From: Terriglobia bacterium
Lineage (GTDB): Bacteria; Acidobacteriota; Terriglobia; Terriglobales; Acidobacteriaceae
Assembly: GCA_020073385.1 (NCBI GenBank)
Contig: JAIQFH010000045.1
Location: 1 to 64,000 of the forward strand
Reading direction: 5' to 3'
DNA length: 64,000 nt
The notes under the pieces were generated by a model, which saw only the letters and a list, made by a program, of their open reading frames with translations, made no database searches and was not told where the DNA came from. Position numbers and translations under genes: made by a program. Each line of letters opens with the position of its first letter. The stretch's first letter is position 1. Positions 16,094 through 24,486 of this stretch are shown in pieces.

Positions 16094-16381
16094 ATGATTA
16101 AGGTCCAAGATAGCAGTCAGGGAGTCACGTTTGCAGTGAAGGTGCACCCGCGCGCGAAGAAGAATGCCATCACCGGAGAACTCGGGGACGCGCTGAAAGT
16201 GTCGCTGACCACGCCTCCGGTCGAAGGGCGCGCGAACGAAGCCTGCACCGAGTTCTTCGCGAATCTTTTGAAGGTGCCGCGATCTTCCGTTACCATTGCG
16301 TCCGGCCAAGCGAGCCGGAATAAAGTGATTCGCGTTGCGGGCGTGAGCCGGGAGTACGTTATCGATCGATTGCGCGGATGA
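16094..16381 (+). CDS. yggU: YggU/UPF0235 (DUF167) family protein
   Basis: A 95-residue protein of the DUF167 family: VTFAVKVHPRAKKNAITGEL, TTPPVEGRANEACTEFFANLL and VTIASGQASRNKVIRVAG are diagnostic. The function is unknown in general. The ATG at 16094 gives the usual family length; an upstream ATG at 16040 would add 18 residues. The stop overlaps the start of the POT transporter by four bases, so the two are probably translationally coupled. Confidence 0.85.
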   Translation: MIKVQDSSQGVTFAVKVHPRAKKNAITGELGDALKVSLTTPPVEGRANEACTEFFANLLKVPRSSVTIASGQASRNKVIRVAGVSREYVIDRLRG

Positions 16382-17823
16382 TGGCAGGCGGGGACGCCCG
16401 CGCCACAAAAACTAGAGGAGCCACATTGACCTTTTCCGAACGTTTCCACGAGATTCGAACCGGATTTGAACGGCCTTTCTGGGTTGCCAATATCACTGAA
16501 ATCTTCGAACGGCTCGCGTATTACGGAGCGTTTGCGTCGCTCGCCCTGTACCTGCAGGAGAAGCTCAGCTTCTCCACCGAGCAGACGGGGACTCTTACCG
16601 GCATTTTTGGCGGCATGGTGTGGTTTCTCGCTATTTTCGGCGGCGCCGCTGCCGATCGGCTAGGCTTTCGGCGCGCTCTTTCTGTGGCCTATCTCATCCT
16701 GGGCGTTGCGTATTTTTTGATTGGATCGATTGGGGCATCGTGGCTTGCACCGGTGCGTAATGCCGTCCCTCTCGGGCTGTTTGTAGGGTTCATTCTGATT
16801 CTCCCCGCACTCGGCATCTCGCTGGTCAAACCGTGCGTCGTAGGCACGACGGCGCGGGCTTCAAAAGAGAACGTTCGTTCGATCGGATACTCGATTTACT
16901 ACACGATGGTCAACATCGGCGGAGCTGCCGGACCGTTTTTTGCTTCGTGGGCTCACCGTCACCTGGGCGTTGAGAACGTCTACCGCGTGGTGGCGGTCGG
17001 TGTTTTTGCGATGTTCTTTGTCGTGCTGATCTTCTTCCGCGAACCACGGAAAGCCGGCGATGCACCTCCACCCTCAATCGCAGAGGTGGCGCGGAATTTT
17101 TGCGTGGTAGTGGGTAATTACAAGCTCGTACTGCCGACGCTCGCCGTCGCACTGGCACTCCGCATTGCGCTCTGGTTCAAGCCGGATTGGACCATTCCTT
17201 GGTGGATTTGGGCTGCATTCATGGTGGTGGTGCTCGCGGGCATCAGCCGCTTCATGTGGTTCCTGGTAATCTTCACCGGGTACTGGGTTGTGTTTTGGCA
17301 GCAGTACATCAGCCTGCCCGGTTACATTCACGGCTACATCAATTCGAATGCTGACGTCGAGATGGTCCTGATTACTGATGGATTGACCGTCATCTGCCTG
17401 ACTCTTGTGGTGGGCCTGCTGACGCGCAAGATTCCACCGTTTGCGGCGGTCATTCTGGGCACCTTGATCACGTCTTTAGCCTGGGTGATTCTGGCTCTGC
17501 GGCCCACAGTGTGGGGTGCGGTTCTCGCGTTGTTTGTGCTCGCCTTGGGGGAAATTACTCAGGCGCCACGTTACTACGACTACATCTCACGTCTGGCCCC
17601 GAAGGAGCAGCAGGGAACTTACATGGGCTTCGCTTTTCTGCCGATCGGAATTGGATCGCTGATCGGGGGATGGTTCGGAGGGACGCTCCTGCACCATTTC
17701 GGCGAAGTGGAGCACCGGCCAGCGATGTTCTGGTGGTGCGTGACGGGGGTCGGAGTGGCCACGGCAGTTCTACTGTGGATTTACGACCGTTTCGCGCGGC
17801 GAGAACAGGTAGCCGCGGCTTGA
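16378..17823 (+). CDS. POT/PTR family proton-dependent oligopeptide transporter
   Basis: This 481-residue inner-membrane protein has about 12-14 hydrophobic segments and the POT-family signature EIFERLAYYG (ExxER, used for proton coupling) in the first helix. GIFGGMVWFLAIFGGAAADR and LGEITQAPRYYDYISRLAPKEQQGTYMG are also typical. It would import di- or tripeptides with protons. It overlaps yggU by four bases. Together with the OPT transporter and the S9 and M24 peptidases it points to peptide use as a nutrient source, though these genes are not one operon. Confidence 0.88.
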   Translation: MMAGGDARATKTRGATLTFSERFHEIRTGFERPFWVANITEIFERLAYYGAFASLALYLQEKLSFSTEQTGTLTGIFGGMVWFLAIFGGAAADRLGFRRALSVAYLILGVAYFLIGSIGASWLAPVRNAVPLGLFVGFILILPALGISLVKPCVVGTTARASKENVRSIGYSIYYTMVNIGGAAGPFFASWAHRHLGVENVYRVVAVGVFAMFFVVLIFFREPRKAGDAPPPSIAEVARNFCVVVGNYKLVLPTLAVALALRIALWFKPDWTIPWWIWAAFMVVVLAGISRFMWFLVIFTGYWVVFWQQYISLPGYIHGYINSNADVEMVLITDGLTVICLTLVVGLLTRKIPPFAAVILGTLITSLAWVILALRPTVWGAVLALFVLALGEITQAPRYYDYISRLAPKEQQGTYMGFAFLPIGIGSLIGGWFGGTLLHHFGEVEHRPAMFWWCVTGVGVATAVLLWIYDRFARREQVAAA

Positions 17824-17881
17824 CTTCCCTGTCCCCAAGGAGGATGATTCGCCCGCAGTTAGCGAATCGCAAGGAGGCTCT

Positions 17882-18211
17882 ATGCCACATTACCTGCAGC
17901 AAGTTGCGTATTCTCAGCAAGGATGGGAGGCGCTGGTTGCGAATCCGCAGAATCGGATAGAAGCAGTGCGGCCTGCGATTGAGAAACTGGGAGGCAAGAT
18001 CGAAGCGGCGTGGTTTTCGTTCGGAGACTACGACGTGATAGTCATTACTGAATTGCCCGACAACGTGAGCGCCGCCGCGATCGCCATGGCGTTCGCAGCG
18101 GGCGGAGCTTGCAAGTCGGTGCAGACTACTCCATTGATTTCTCCCGAAGAGGCCACGCAGGCATTGCGAAAAGCAAAAGAATGCGGATACCGGCCGGCGC
18201 GTGCCGCGTAA
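17882..18211 (+). CDS. GYD domain protein
   Basis: A 109-residue protein of the GYD family (PF08734), a ferredoxin-like fold of unknown function often stress- or sugar-linked. Marks are the N-terminal HYLQQVAYSQQGWEALVANPQNR, the FGDYDVIVITELPD segment that names the family and a C-terminal TTPLISPEEATQALRKA. AAGGAGG lies a few bases before the ATG, so the start is secure. An intrinsic terminator follows at 18234. Confidence 0.9.
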   Translation: MPHYLQQVAYSQQGWEALVANPQNRIEAVRPAIEKLGGKIEAAWFSFGDYDVIVITELPDNVSAAAIAMAFAAGGACKSVQTTPLISPEEATQALRKAKECGYRPARAA

Positions 18212-18233
18212 GACCGAGTCAGACTCGATGATC

Positions 18234-18267
18234 AAGAGGGCGGCCTCGACTGGCCGCCTCTTTGTTT
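18234..18267 (+). terminator. Intrinsic terminator after the GYD gene
   Basis: AAGAGGGCGGCC and GGCCGCCTCTTT form a GC-rich stem with one bulged G around a TCGACT loop, followed by TTTGTTT. It ends the GYD transcript 23 bases after the stop codon. Confidence 0.8.
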
Positions 18268-18289
18268 AAGTGTAGTTTCAGCGAATGCG

Positions 18290-19024
18290 ATGCTTCCTGC
18301 GAAAGAAACTCCTGCAGCGGTAGCCACGGAAATTCGCCGGGCTCTGAAAGATGGTGGCTCCGCCGAGCATGCGTCTGGCGTCCAGTGGTTCTTCAAAGAA
18401 GAGATCAAATCGCACGGATGGTATACAGCCGATTTGCGACGCGCGGTAAGACAATGCCGTAAAGAAATCCTGCATGAGCACGAGTTCTCTTTTCTGGTTC
18501 AGGTGGCCGATCAGTTATTCTCTGGTCCAGTATTGGAAGAGAAAGTAGCAGCCATTTTTCTACTCGAGAATCTGACCGCCAAGTGTGGCGATGCCGAATT
18601 CAGGCTTTTCGAATCGTGGCTCGACCGAATCAGCAGTTGGGCTGATCATGATGGGCTGGTGCATTATCTGATCGCGCCGATGGTGGCGGCGAAGGCGCGG
18701 ATGAAGTCTGTGTTTCGCTGGGCGAAGTCGCATGATCGGTGGCACCGGCGGGCAGCTTGCGTGGCGTTGATTCGCGGGGCCCGTGTAAGAATGTTCTTCC
18801 CTGAGATTGTGAAATTATCCGATTTGCTGCTCGGCGATAAAGACGACATGGTGCAGAAGGGACTGGGGTGGCTGCTGCGGGAAACGGCGAAGTTCGATGC
18901 GAGGCGAACCGTACCGTATTTGATGAAGATTCGCGGACGGGCGCCTCGGCTGGTGTTGAGAACGGCGTGCGAGACGTTGCCGACGGCGGCAAAGCGGAGG
19001 ATTCTGGTCTGGGAGAAGACTTAA
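18290..19024 (+). CDS. DNA alkylation repair protein (AlkD-like)
   Basis: The 244-residue protein resembles AlkD/AlkC-type DNA glycosylases made of HEAT-like helical repeats, which remove alkylated bases. Family-like stretches are HGWYTADLRRAVRQC, EEKVAAIFLLENL, DRISSWADHDGLVHYL, RWAKSHDRWHRRAACVALI and KGLGWLLRETAKFD. Length is as usual. It stands alone downstream of a terminator and is followed by a repeat cluster. I did not map catalytic residues. Confidence 0.85.
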   Translation: MLPAKETPAAVATEIRRALKDGGSAEHASGVQWFFKEEIKSHGWYTADLRRAVRQCRKEILHEHEFSFLVQVADQLFSGPVLEEKVAAIFLLENLTAKCGDAEFRLFESWLDRISSWADHDGLVHYLIAPMVAAKARMKSVFRWAKSHDRWHRRAACVALIRGARVRMFFPEIVKLSDLLLGDKDDMVQKGLGWLLRETAKFDARRTVPYLMKIRGRAPRLVLRTACETLPTAAKRRILVWEKT

Positions 19025-19078
19025 CGCGAGGGTTTTGTCCCGGGCGGGAGTCGGCTCGATCTCGCTAGCTCAAAACCG

Positions 19079-19120
19079 GTCGAGCTTCGCTCGACCGGAC
19101 AGCCGAAGGCGACTGTCCCC
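19079..19120. repeat. Double-hairpin repeat, GGACAGCC family, copy 1
   Basis: The first stem GGTCGAGC/GCTCGACC surrounds a TTC loop. It is followed directly by a second stem built on GGACAGCC and GGCGACTGTCC. Related copies are at 31783-31832 and 50873-50922. The family has the shape stem, GGACAGCCGAGGCGGCTGTCC, then CCACGT. Confidence 0.7.
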
Positions 19121-19180
19121 ACATAAACCTTTCCCACATAGACCTTTTCCATACAAACCTTTTCAACACAAACCTTTCGT
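19121..19180. repeat. Four 15-bp tandem repeats
   Basis: Four head-to-tail copies of a degenerate 15-mer, ACATAAACCTTTCCC, ACATAGACCTTTTCC, ATACAAACCTTTTCA and ACACAAACCTTTCGT, occupy exactly 60 bases. They lie between the AlkD-like gene and the M24 peptidase gene. Confidence 0.85.
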
Positions 19181-19254
19181 GTCGCAGATGATTCGTTCCC
19201 TTTTCCTCCCGATTCGCCCAAATCCTTGCTCTTGTTTACAATAGACGTTTGCCC

Positions 19255-20421
19255 ATGAATCTGCCTGCGATCCAGTCCGCGCTGCGCGAACGCAACATCG
19301 ACGCATGGCTGTTCTACGACCACCATCACCGCGATCCGATCGCGTATCGCGTGCTCGGGGTGCCTACGAGTTTGATGGTGACGCGGCGCTGGTTTTACCT
19401 GATTCCGGCTGAGGGCGAACCAGTCAAACTGGTACACAAGATTGAAGCGGGGCATCTCGATTCCCTTCCCGGCAAGAAGCACCAGTACTCAGGGTGGCAA
19501 GAACTGTTCGACCAATTGAAGTCGATCCTGGCCAAGTATCTTGATCTGGCGATGCAGTACTCGCCGAACAACAGTGTGTTCACGATTTCGCTGGTGGATG
19601 GTGGAACCATCGATCTGCTGCGCGGGCTGGGGAAAAATATCGTCAGTTCGGCCGATCTGGTGGCGCAATTTGAATCCACCTGGAGCGATGAGCAAATCTC
19701 TTCACACTACGCGGCGCGCGACAGCGTCGATTCCATTGTTGCCGAATCGTTTAAGGAGATCGGGCGCCGGGTGCGCAATGGAGGAACGAAGGAGCACGAG
19801 ATCCAAAAGTGGTTCATGGAAGCCTTCGCGCGTGAGAGTCTGTTGACGGACGACCCGCCGATCGTGGCGGTGAATTCCAACGCGGGGAATCCGCACTACG
19901 AGCCGCATGCCAGCCATCCCGTACCGATCCGCGAGGGTGATCTGGTGCTGCTTGATGTGTGGGGCAAGAAGAATACGCCGAATGCGGTCTACTACGACAT
20001 CACCTGGATGGGCTTTGTGGGCGGGGCGCCATCCCAGCGCATGCGGGAAGTATTCGAGATTGTGCGGGATGCCCGCGATGCCGGGGTGAGAACGGTGGTT
20101 GATGCCATTAGCGCCGGGCGCCGCATCGCCGGGTGGGAAGTCGACCGCGCTACCCGCGGCCACATCAAGAAAGCCGGGTACGGCGAATACTTCATCCATC
20201 GCACGGGACATTCCATCGGCACCGACGTCCATTCCAATGGAGCCAACATGGATGATCTCGAGATCCATGACGAGCGGCAGATCCTTCCCAATTCCTGCTT
20301 CTCGATTGAGCCCGGGATCTATCTGCCGGAGTTTGGTGTGCGCAGCGAGGTGAACATGCTGGTGCGCGCCAAGTCGGCAGAGGTAACGGGGAAAATTCAG
20401 CGCGAGATTGTGATCATCTGA
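19255..20421 (+). CDS. M24 family metallopeptidase (Xaa-Pro aminopeptidase-like)
   Basis: The 388-residue cytoplasmic protein has a creatinase-like N-terminal domain and a C-terminal pita-bread metallopeptidase domain. Metal ligands are visible in LVLLDVWG and VYYDITW (two Asp), HRTGHSIG (His), FSIEPGIY (Glu) and GVRSEVNM (Glu). It probably removes residues before proline, or acts on a related substrate. The ATG at 19255 is preferred over a TTG six bases upstream. The next gene starts immediately after the stop codon. Confidence 0.9.
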   Translation: MNLPAIQSALRERNIDAWLFYDHHHRDPIAYRVLGVPTSLMVTRRWFYLIPAEGEPVKLVHKIEAGHLDSLPGKKHQYSGWQELFDQLKSILAKYLDLAMQYSPNNSVFTISLVDGGTIDLLRGLGKNIVSSADLVAQFESTWSDEQISSHYAARDSVDSIVAESFKEIGRRVRNGGTKEHEIQKWFMEAFARESLLTDDPPIVAVNSNAGNPHYEPHASHPVPIREGDLVLLDVWGKKNTPNAVYYDITWMGFVGGAPSQRMREVFEIVRDARDAGVRTVVDAISAGRRIAGWEVDRATRGHIKKAGYGEYFIHRTGHSIGTDVHSNGANMDDLEIHDERQILPNSCFSIEPGIYLPEFGVRSEVNMLVRAKSAEVTGKIQREIVII

Positions 20422-20838
20422 ATGGCTAATTCCACTACTGAAAAGTCAAAAGCTGCTCCGGCGGAGAACATAAGCCTGATGGCAGTGCTCGCCCCGGCCG
20501 TGGGCTGGCTGATCCCCGGCGCGGGACACATGATCCAGAAGCGCTGGATTCGCGGGCTTCTGCTCTTCGTATCGATCGTGACCCTGTTCGTGCTCGGACT
20601 CGGGATGCAGGGGCGGATCTACAAGGCGAATGGCGGAGACATTCTCGACATTCTCGGATTTATTGGCGATGTAGGCGCGGGCGCACTCTACCTTCTGTCG
20701 CTGGCGATGGACTGGGGCCAGGGGGCAATCGCATTCGCCACCGCGGATTACGGAACGAAGTTCATCATCGTCGCCGGGTTGCTGAACTTTATCGCGGTGG
20801 CCGACGCTTATCATATTGCGATTGGAAAGAAACAGTGA
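20422..20838 (+). CDS. Small integral membrane protein, conserved in acidobacteria
   Basis: The 138-residue product has about four hydrophobic segments (VLAPAVGWLIPGAGHMIQKR, GLLLFVSIVTLFVLGLGM, GFIGDVGAGALYLLSLAMDW and FIIVAGLLNFIAVADAYHIAIG). The first segment resembles the GxGH-type motif of DUF6677/TM2-like proteins, which I recognise only loosely. The ATG directly abuts the M24 stop codon, so the two are one transcription unit. Function is unknown. Confidence 0.75.
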   Translation: MANSTTEKSKAAPAENISLMAVLAPAVGWLIPGAGHMIQKRWIRGLLLFVSIVTLFVLGLGMQGRIYKANGGDILDILGFIGDVGAGALYLLSLAMDWGQGAIAFATADYGTKFIIVAGLLNFIAVADAYHIAIGKKQ

Positions 20839-20841
20839 AGA

Positions 20842-20876
20842 AGCTTTCAGCCATCAGCCGTCAGCCATCAGTTCAA
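20842..20876. repeat. 7-nt array, single arm
   Basis: Five tandem heptamers: AGCTTTC, AGCCATC, AGCCGTC, AGCCATC, AGTTCAA. No inverted second arm is evident. The array starts a few bases after the stop codon of the membrane protein. Confidence 0.8.
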
Positions 20877-20899
20877 CCCTTTTCGCGGGGAATCATTCG

Positions 20900-21082
20900 G
20901 TGACAATTACTCTCAATCACTTCAGTGCGGCGTTGGTATTTTCGCTCTTTGCTTCCATCGTCTTTGGCATCACGCATCGTGAGAACACGCGTGATATGGT
21001 GCGTTACGGTGCATATTGCTTTGTGATGTTTCTTGGCGGTGTGCTCGTGGCCGGGTGGGCGATGTGGGTGTTGAAGAGATAG
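20900..21082 (+). CDS. Small two-helix membrane protein
   Basis: About 60 residues from a GTG at 20900; earlier in-frame codons read through the 7-nt repeat array and are unlikely to be coding. Two hydrophobic segments (HFSAALVFSLFASIVFGI and YGAYCFVMFLGGVLVAGWAMWVL) flank a charged loop HRENTRDMVR. It follows the previous membrane protein gene and probably belongs to the same transcript. Function is unknown. Confidence 0.6.
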   Translation: MTITLNHFSAALVFSLFASIVFGITHRENTRDMVRYGAYCFVMFLGGVLVAGWAMWVLKR

Positions 21083-21086
21083 GAAG

Positions 21087-21218
21087 CCGGACCTCGGGCG
21101 TCGGACCTCAGCCGTCAGGCTCCAAGCCACAGCCTGAGGGATCATCTCCAGGCAGACTACTTCCTTAAACGCCAGCTTTTATCTGATGCCTGAATCCCGC
21201 GGGAGGTCCGACGCCGGG
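21087..21218. repeat. Inverted repeat with CGTCGGACCTC arms
   Basis: A perfect 11-bp pair, CGTCGGACCTC at 21099-21109 and its complement at 21203-21213, with weaker pairing on both sides. It lies between convergent genes and ends at the stop codon of the GNAT gene. Confidence 0.6.
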
Positions 21219-21220
21219 AT

Positions 21221-22165
21221 TTAGCCTTCCCAGACGAATGCGTCGAAGACTCTCTTCGAATCGAAGTTCAACCTGCGGTAGAGGGCGACCGCCCGCGCAT
21301 TGGCTTCTGTAACCGTTAACGACAGCATGGAAAAGTTTCGTTTGCGTAGATTCAATTCCGTGGCCGCCATCAGAGACTCTCCTATGCCTCGCCCGCGGTA
21401 GTCCGGCAACACACAGACCTGGGTCACGTGTCCGACGTCATGACGGACGCGGGAGCAGAGGATCAGGCCAATCAGGGTTCTGGACTTGCGATCGAGCGCC
21501 ACGAAAGAGGATTCAGCGTCGAACACCCCGCAGCCGGGAAAGCGCACGATGTTATTCAGAAAGCGCAACGAGCCGCTCAGGGTGTGGTACTGGTCGTTGA
21601 TCTGCGCGTCGACATGCCCGCGATATGCCGCTGTAATCACCGCAGCGGATGGTTGGTAGTCGCCTTCAGTCCAGGGGCGGATTTCCACGTCAGCGTGGGA
21701 GGCTAAGTGGGGTGGAGTCGATTTTCCAAACGTCAGGACCATGAACAGCCGTGGATGGCGCTGGAATCCGGTTTCGAGGAAAGGGCGCGAAACCACATTG
21801 GCCTCATGAGCCAGCAATTGCGCTTCGACGCGATGAATTCCCGGTGACTGCTGGAGCGTCTCGATCACGTGGGTCAGCAAGTTGATTTCGACCTTGCGGG
21901 CGTCAGGGAGGCGAGTGCCGTTTGTGACATAGAGGTCGCCGATAACTCCCTTGCTGCCTTCGTACACAAAAAACGAATAGCCAAAGACACGCCCACGATC
22001 CACTGCGGCGTAACCTGGCAGGATTTTTGCGTCAATGTAGCGAAGGATCATTTCCGCGGAACTGGTGTAGTCCCAGGCAAGCAGGCGCGACCAGAGTTGC
22101 GTCTCGTCATCGAGAAGGGGACGCAAATCCAGGGAAGAAAAGTGCCTGAGGTCGAGGATCTCCAA
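21221..22165 (-). CDS. Tandem GNAT acetyltransferase
   Basis: The protein is about 314 residues when started at a TTG at 22165, which has AGGAG just upstream. It then begins LEILDLRHFSSLDLRPLL. It appears to hold two GNAT folds, as in MshD-like enzymes. The first half (RVFGYSFFVYEGSKGVIGDLYV) is degenerate. The second half has a clear acetyl-CoA loop, VCVLPDYRGRGIGESLM, and ANARAVALYRRLNF. The frame remains open to 22603 but the added sequence looks non-coding. The substrate is unknown. Confidence 0.75.
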   Translation of the reverse strand: MEILDLRHFSSLDLRPLLDDETQLWSRLLAWDYTSSAEMILRYIDAKILPGYAAVDRGRVFGYSFFVYEGSKGVIGDLYVTNGTRLPDARKVEINLLTHVIETLQQSPGIHRVEAQLLAHEANVVSRPFLETGFQRHPRLFMVLTFGKSTPPHLASHADVEIRPWTEGDYQPSAAVITAAYRGHVDAQINDQYHTLSGSLRFLNNIVRFPGCGVFDAESSFVALDRKSRTLIGLILCSRVRHDVGHVTQVCVLPDYRGRGIGESLMAATELNLRKRNFSMLSLTVTEANARAVALYRRLNFDSKRVFDAFVWEG

Positions 22166-22468
22166 AGGGCTCCTGCCCCGGATGTGCGCTGGCGGACAGC
22201 GGCAAACGCCGGGGCAAAAGTCCGAGTGTAGTTGGTTCAACGGACAGAGGCAAACCCGGCGAATACGGGGCGGCAACAGAGAGACAGGGGCCTTTCCTCT
22301 GGGGACGGCGCAACCTGGCAAGGCCTCGACCGGACCAAAACAGGAGAAACTGTGTCCCAAATCGGGAAGAAGGATCCAAATTAAGCTGCATTGTGATTCT
22401 ACGCACAGCACGCTTTCTCTTCTGCTCCCAGAATGGAAATCGCTTTTGCCGTACCTAGGAGTTGCCGG
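22166..22468. other. Divergent upstream region
   Basis: The stretch separates the GNAT gene (minus) from the HisKA-like gene (plus). A long minus-strand reading crosses it, but residue composition (many Cys, Pro, Arg) argues against coding. No promoter boxes could be assigned with confidence. Confidence 0.4.
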
Positions 22469-22717
22469 ATGAAGTCGAACGATACGCCGCATCAGCCCGC
22501 CTGTTTGTTTGCGCACGACTTGATCAACAAATTGGCGGTGATTGTTGGATTTTGTGACCTGCTGAGTGACAAGCTCGGACAGGACGCCAAAAGTGTCAAG
22601 CAACTAAACATGATTCGAGATATCGCCGCTTCTACGGCGAAGGATTTGGGGACCCGCGGTTGTTCCCTAACGCAAACGGCCCGAACTGGGGAAGCACCGA
22701 AAAATCTCTTTGTCTAG
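22469..22717 (+). CDS. Orphan HisKA/DHp-like mini-protein
   Basis: The 82-residue product starts at the ATG at 22469 with AGGAG seven bases upstream. Its core, FAHDLINKLAVIVGFCDLLSDKL followed by a second helix MIRDIAASTAKDLG, has the shape of a histidine-kinase dimerisation domain with an H-box (H-D-L-x-N-x-L). There is no ATPase domain here or next to it. It could be a phosphotransfer or dimerisation partner of another kinase, or a remnant. Function is inferred only from this local resemblance. Confidence 0.6.
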   Translation: MKSNDTPHQPACLFAHDLINKLAVIVGFCDLLSDKLGQDAKSVKQLNMIRDIAASTAKDLGTRGCSLTQTARTGEAPKNLFV

Positions 22718-23059
22718 GTCAGTTCGATAGTTGAGCTGCGCTTCCGAGGCGGAGCTTTCCGCTCCAGACTTGGCGACGGGGTATCTCTAGGTGGCGGGAC
22801 TCACACCTTTCCGTGATCTCTATCACTGGGCTCGGGCACGATTTATCCTCAGTAGTCCACGGCACGGACCCTGGCCCCAACGCACCTAACTCTATCATTC
22901 GCAATCTCTTGCGTTCATTCTACCGGCAAGAAACCTTCGTGCTTGCTCTCACTTTGTTCTGTGACGCTGGTCACACCATGCCGTCTTAATCCCCCGCATA
23001 ATCACATCCTGCGTAGTTGAACACCCGGAGTTGATTGTCACTCCTAGCTGGGGGTTGTC
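22718..23059. other. Upstream region of the kor operon
   Basis: No gene is seen in 342 bases. It contains a perfect TGTGA-N6-TCACA palindrome at 22960-22975, described separately, and the ribosome-binding region GGGGGTT before the GTG of korD. Confidence 0.5.
22960..22975. promoter_or_regulatory. CRP/FNR-family binding site upstream of korDABC
   Basis: TGTGACGCTGGTCACA matches the consensus TGTGA-N6-TCACA of the CRP family exactly. It lies 84 bases before the first codon of korD, a distance that suits an activator. The regulator and its signal cannot be known from the window. Confidence 0.55.
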
Positions 23060-23329
23060 GTGGCAAAAGGACGTGTTTCGATCGTCGTTGAGCGCTGCAA
23101 AGCCTGTGGCTTTTGCGTGGAGTTTTGTCCCACGCATGTGCTAGCGCTATCTTCCGCATTCAATTCCAAGGGCTACCATCCCCCGCACGTGGTGCATCCG
23201 GAAAAGTGCAGCGGATGCGATCTGTGCGGCATGTACTGCCCGGATTTCGCGATTTACGGGACGAAATCGGCTGAGATGAAGCCTACCGACGCCGCGAAAG
23301 AGGCTAAGGCCGTCGGAGGTGAGAAATGA
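23060..23329 (+). CDS. korD: 2-oxoacid:ferredoxin oxidoreductase, ferredoxin (delta) subunit
   Basis: This 89-residue protein starts with GTG and has two [4Fe-4S] motifs, CKACGFCVEFCP and CSGCDLCGMYCP, characteristic of the small ferredoxin subunit of four-subunit 2-oxoacid oxidoreductases. It would pass electrons from the catalytic subunits to a soluble ferredoxin. It is first in the operon korD-korA-korB-korC and overlaps korA by four bases. Confidence 0.9.
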   Translation: MAKGRVSIVVERCKACGFCVEFCPTHVLALSSAFNSKGYHPPHVVHPEKCSGCDLCGMYCPDFAIYGTKSAEMKPTDAAKEAKAVGGEK

Positions 23330-24486
23330 AAGCGGATCCTCATGGAGTGTTGACCGGCACTCATTTCATCGACGGCGATCATGCCTGCTGCGAAGGGGCG
23401 CTGGCGGCGGGTGCGCGGTTCGCCGCTGGATACCCGATCACACCTTCGACGGAAGTGGTCGAACGGTTCGCCGCGCGTGTGCCGATGGTGGGTGGAACCT
23501 TCATCCAGATGGAAGATGAATTGGCGGCTTCGATCGCTCTGCAAGGCGGCGTGTGGGGCGGCGCGAAGGCATTTACGGTAACTTCGGGGCCGGGCTTCTC
23601 CCTGATGATGGAGCACATCGGGTACGCCGCGATGACCGAAACGCCCTGCGTATTTGTCGATGTGCAGCGCGGCGGACCGTCGACCGGATTACCTACTCTT
23701 CCCGCGCAGGCGGACATGATGCAGGCACGCTGGGGGTCGCACGGCGACTACGAGATCATCGCACTGTGCCCGAACTCTCCGCAGGAGTGCTTCGATCTGA
23801 CGATCAAGGCGTTCAACCTGGCAGAAGAATTCCGCGTGCCGGTGATGTTCATGATGGACGAAGTTGTGGGGCACATGACGGAGAAAGTTGTGATTCCGCC
23901 GGCTGACCAGATTGAAGTCGTGCCGCGCAAGCACACGCACAAATCCGTCGAAGACTATCTCCCTTATGCCACGAACGGCGACATGGTGCCGGAGATGGCG
24001 CACGCGGGTGAGGGCTACAAATTTCATGTCACGGGCCTGACGCATGATGAGCGCGGCTATCCCAACATGACGCCGCAGACACAGGACAAACTGGTCAGGC
24101 GCCTGCAGAACAAGATTCGGATCGCAGTGGATCGCATTTGCCTGTTCGAAGAAGATGGGCTGGAGAATGCGGAAGTCGTGGTGATCTCTTATGGCATCAC
24201 GTCGCGCGTGGCGCAACGAGCGATTGATATGGCGCACGAGCGCGGATTGAAAGTGGGCAAACTGCGACTCATCACCGCGTGGCCCTTCCCTGACAAAAAA
24301 ATTGTCGAACTGGCGGCACGGGTGAAAGCGTTTGTCGTGCCGGAACTAAATCTCGGACAGATGGTGCGTGAAGTCGAGCGAGCGGCCGCGGGTAAGGCGA
24401 AAACTTTCGCGGTGTCGCATGCTGGGGGCGGAGTCCACAATCCCGAGGAAATTCTGAGAGCCATCGTGGAGGCAAGCCGATGCTGA
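23326..24486 (+). CDS. korA: 2-oxoacid:ferredoxin oxidoreductase alpha subunit
   Basis: The 386-residue alpha subunit carries the pyrimidine-binding half of the thiamine diphosphate enzyme (AGYPITPSTEVVER; TVTSGPGFSLMMEHIGYAAMTE) and a C-terminal transketolase-like domain (VISYGITSRVAQRAID; LRLITAWPFP). The family oxidises 2-oxoglutarate or a similar 2-oxoacid to an acyl-CoA with reduction of ferredoxin. Gamma is not fused here, unlike in some bacteria. Starts and stops overlap korD and korB, so the four genes form one operon. Which 2-oxoacid is used cannot be proven from sequence. Confidence 0.92.
   Translation: MKADPHGVLTGTHFIDGDHACCEGALAAGARFAAGYPITPSTEVVERFAARVPMVGGTFIQMEDELAASIALQGGVWGGAKAFTVTSGPGFSLMMEHIGYAAMTETPCVFVDVQRGGPSTGLPTLPAQADMMQARWGSHGDYEIIALCPNSPQECFDLTIKAFNLAEEFRVPVMFMMDEVVGHMTEKVVIPPADQIEVVPRKHTHKSVEDYLPYATNGDMVPEMAHAGEGYKFHVTGLTHDERGYPNMTPQTQDKLVRRLQNKIRIAVDRICLFEEDGLENAEVVVISYGITSRVAQRAIDMAHERGLKVGKLRLITAWPFPDKKIVELAARVKAFVVPELNLGQMVREVERAAAGKAKTFAVSHAGGGVHNPEEILRAIVEASRC

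Noticed and set aside
22168..22603. The 5' extension of the GNAT frame to an ATG at 22603
   Set aside because: The added 146 residues are rich in Cys, Pro and Arg, would overlap the divergent HisKA-like gene and lack similarity; a TTG with AGGAG at 22165 fits the family better.
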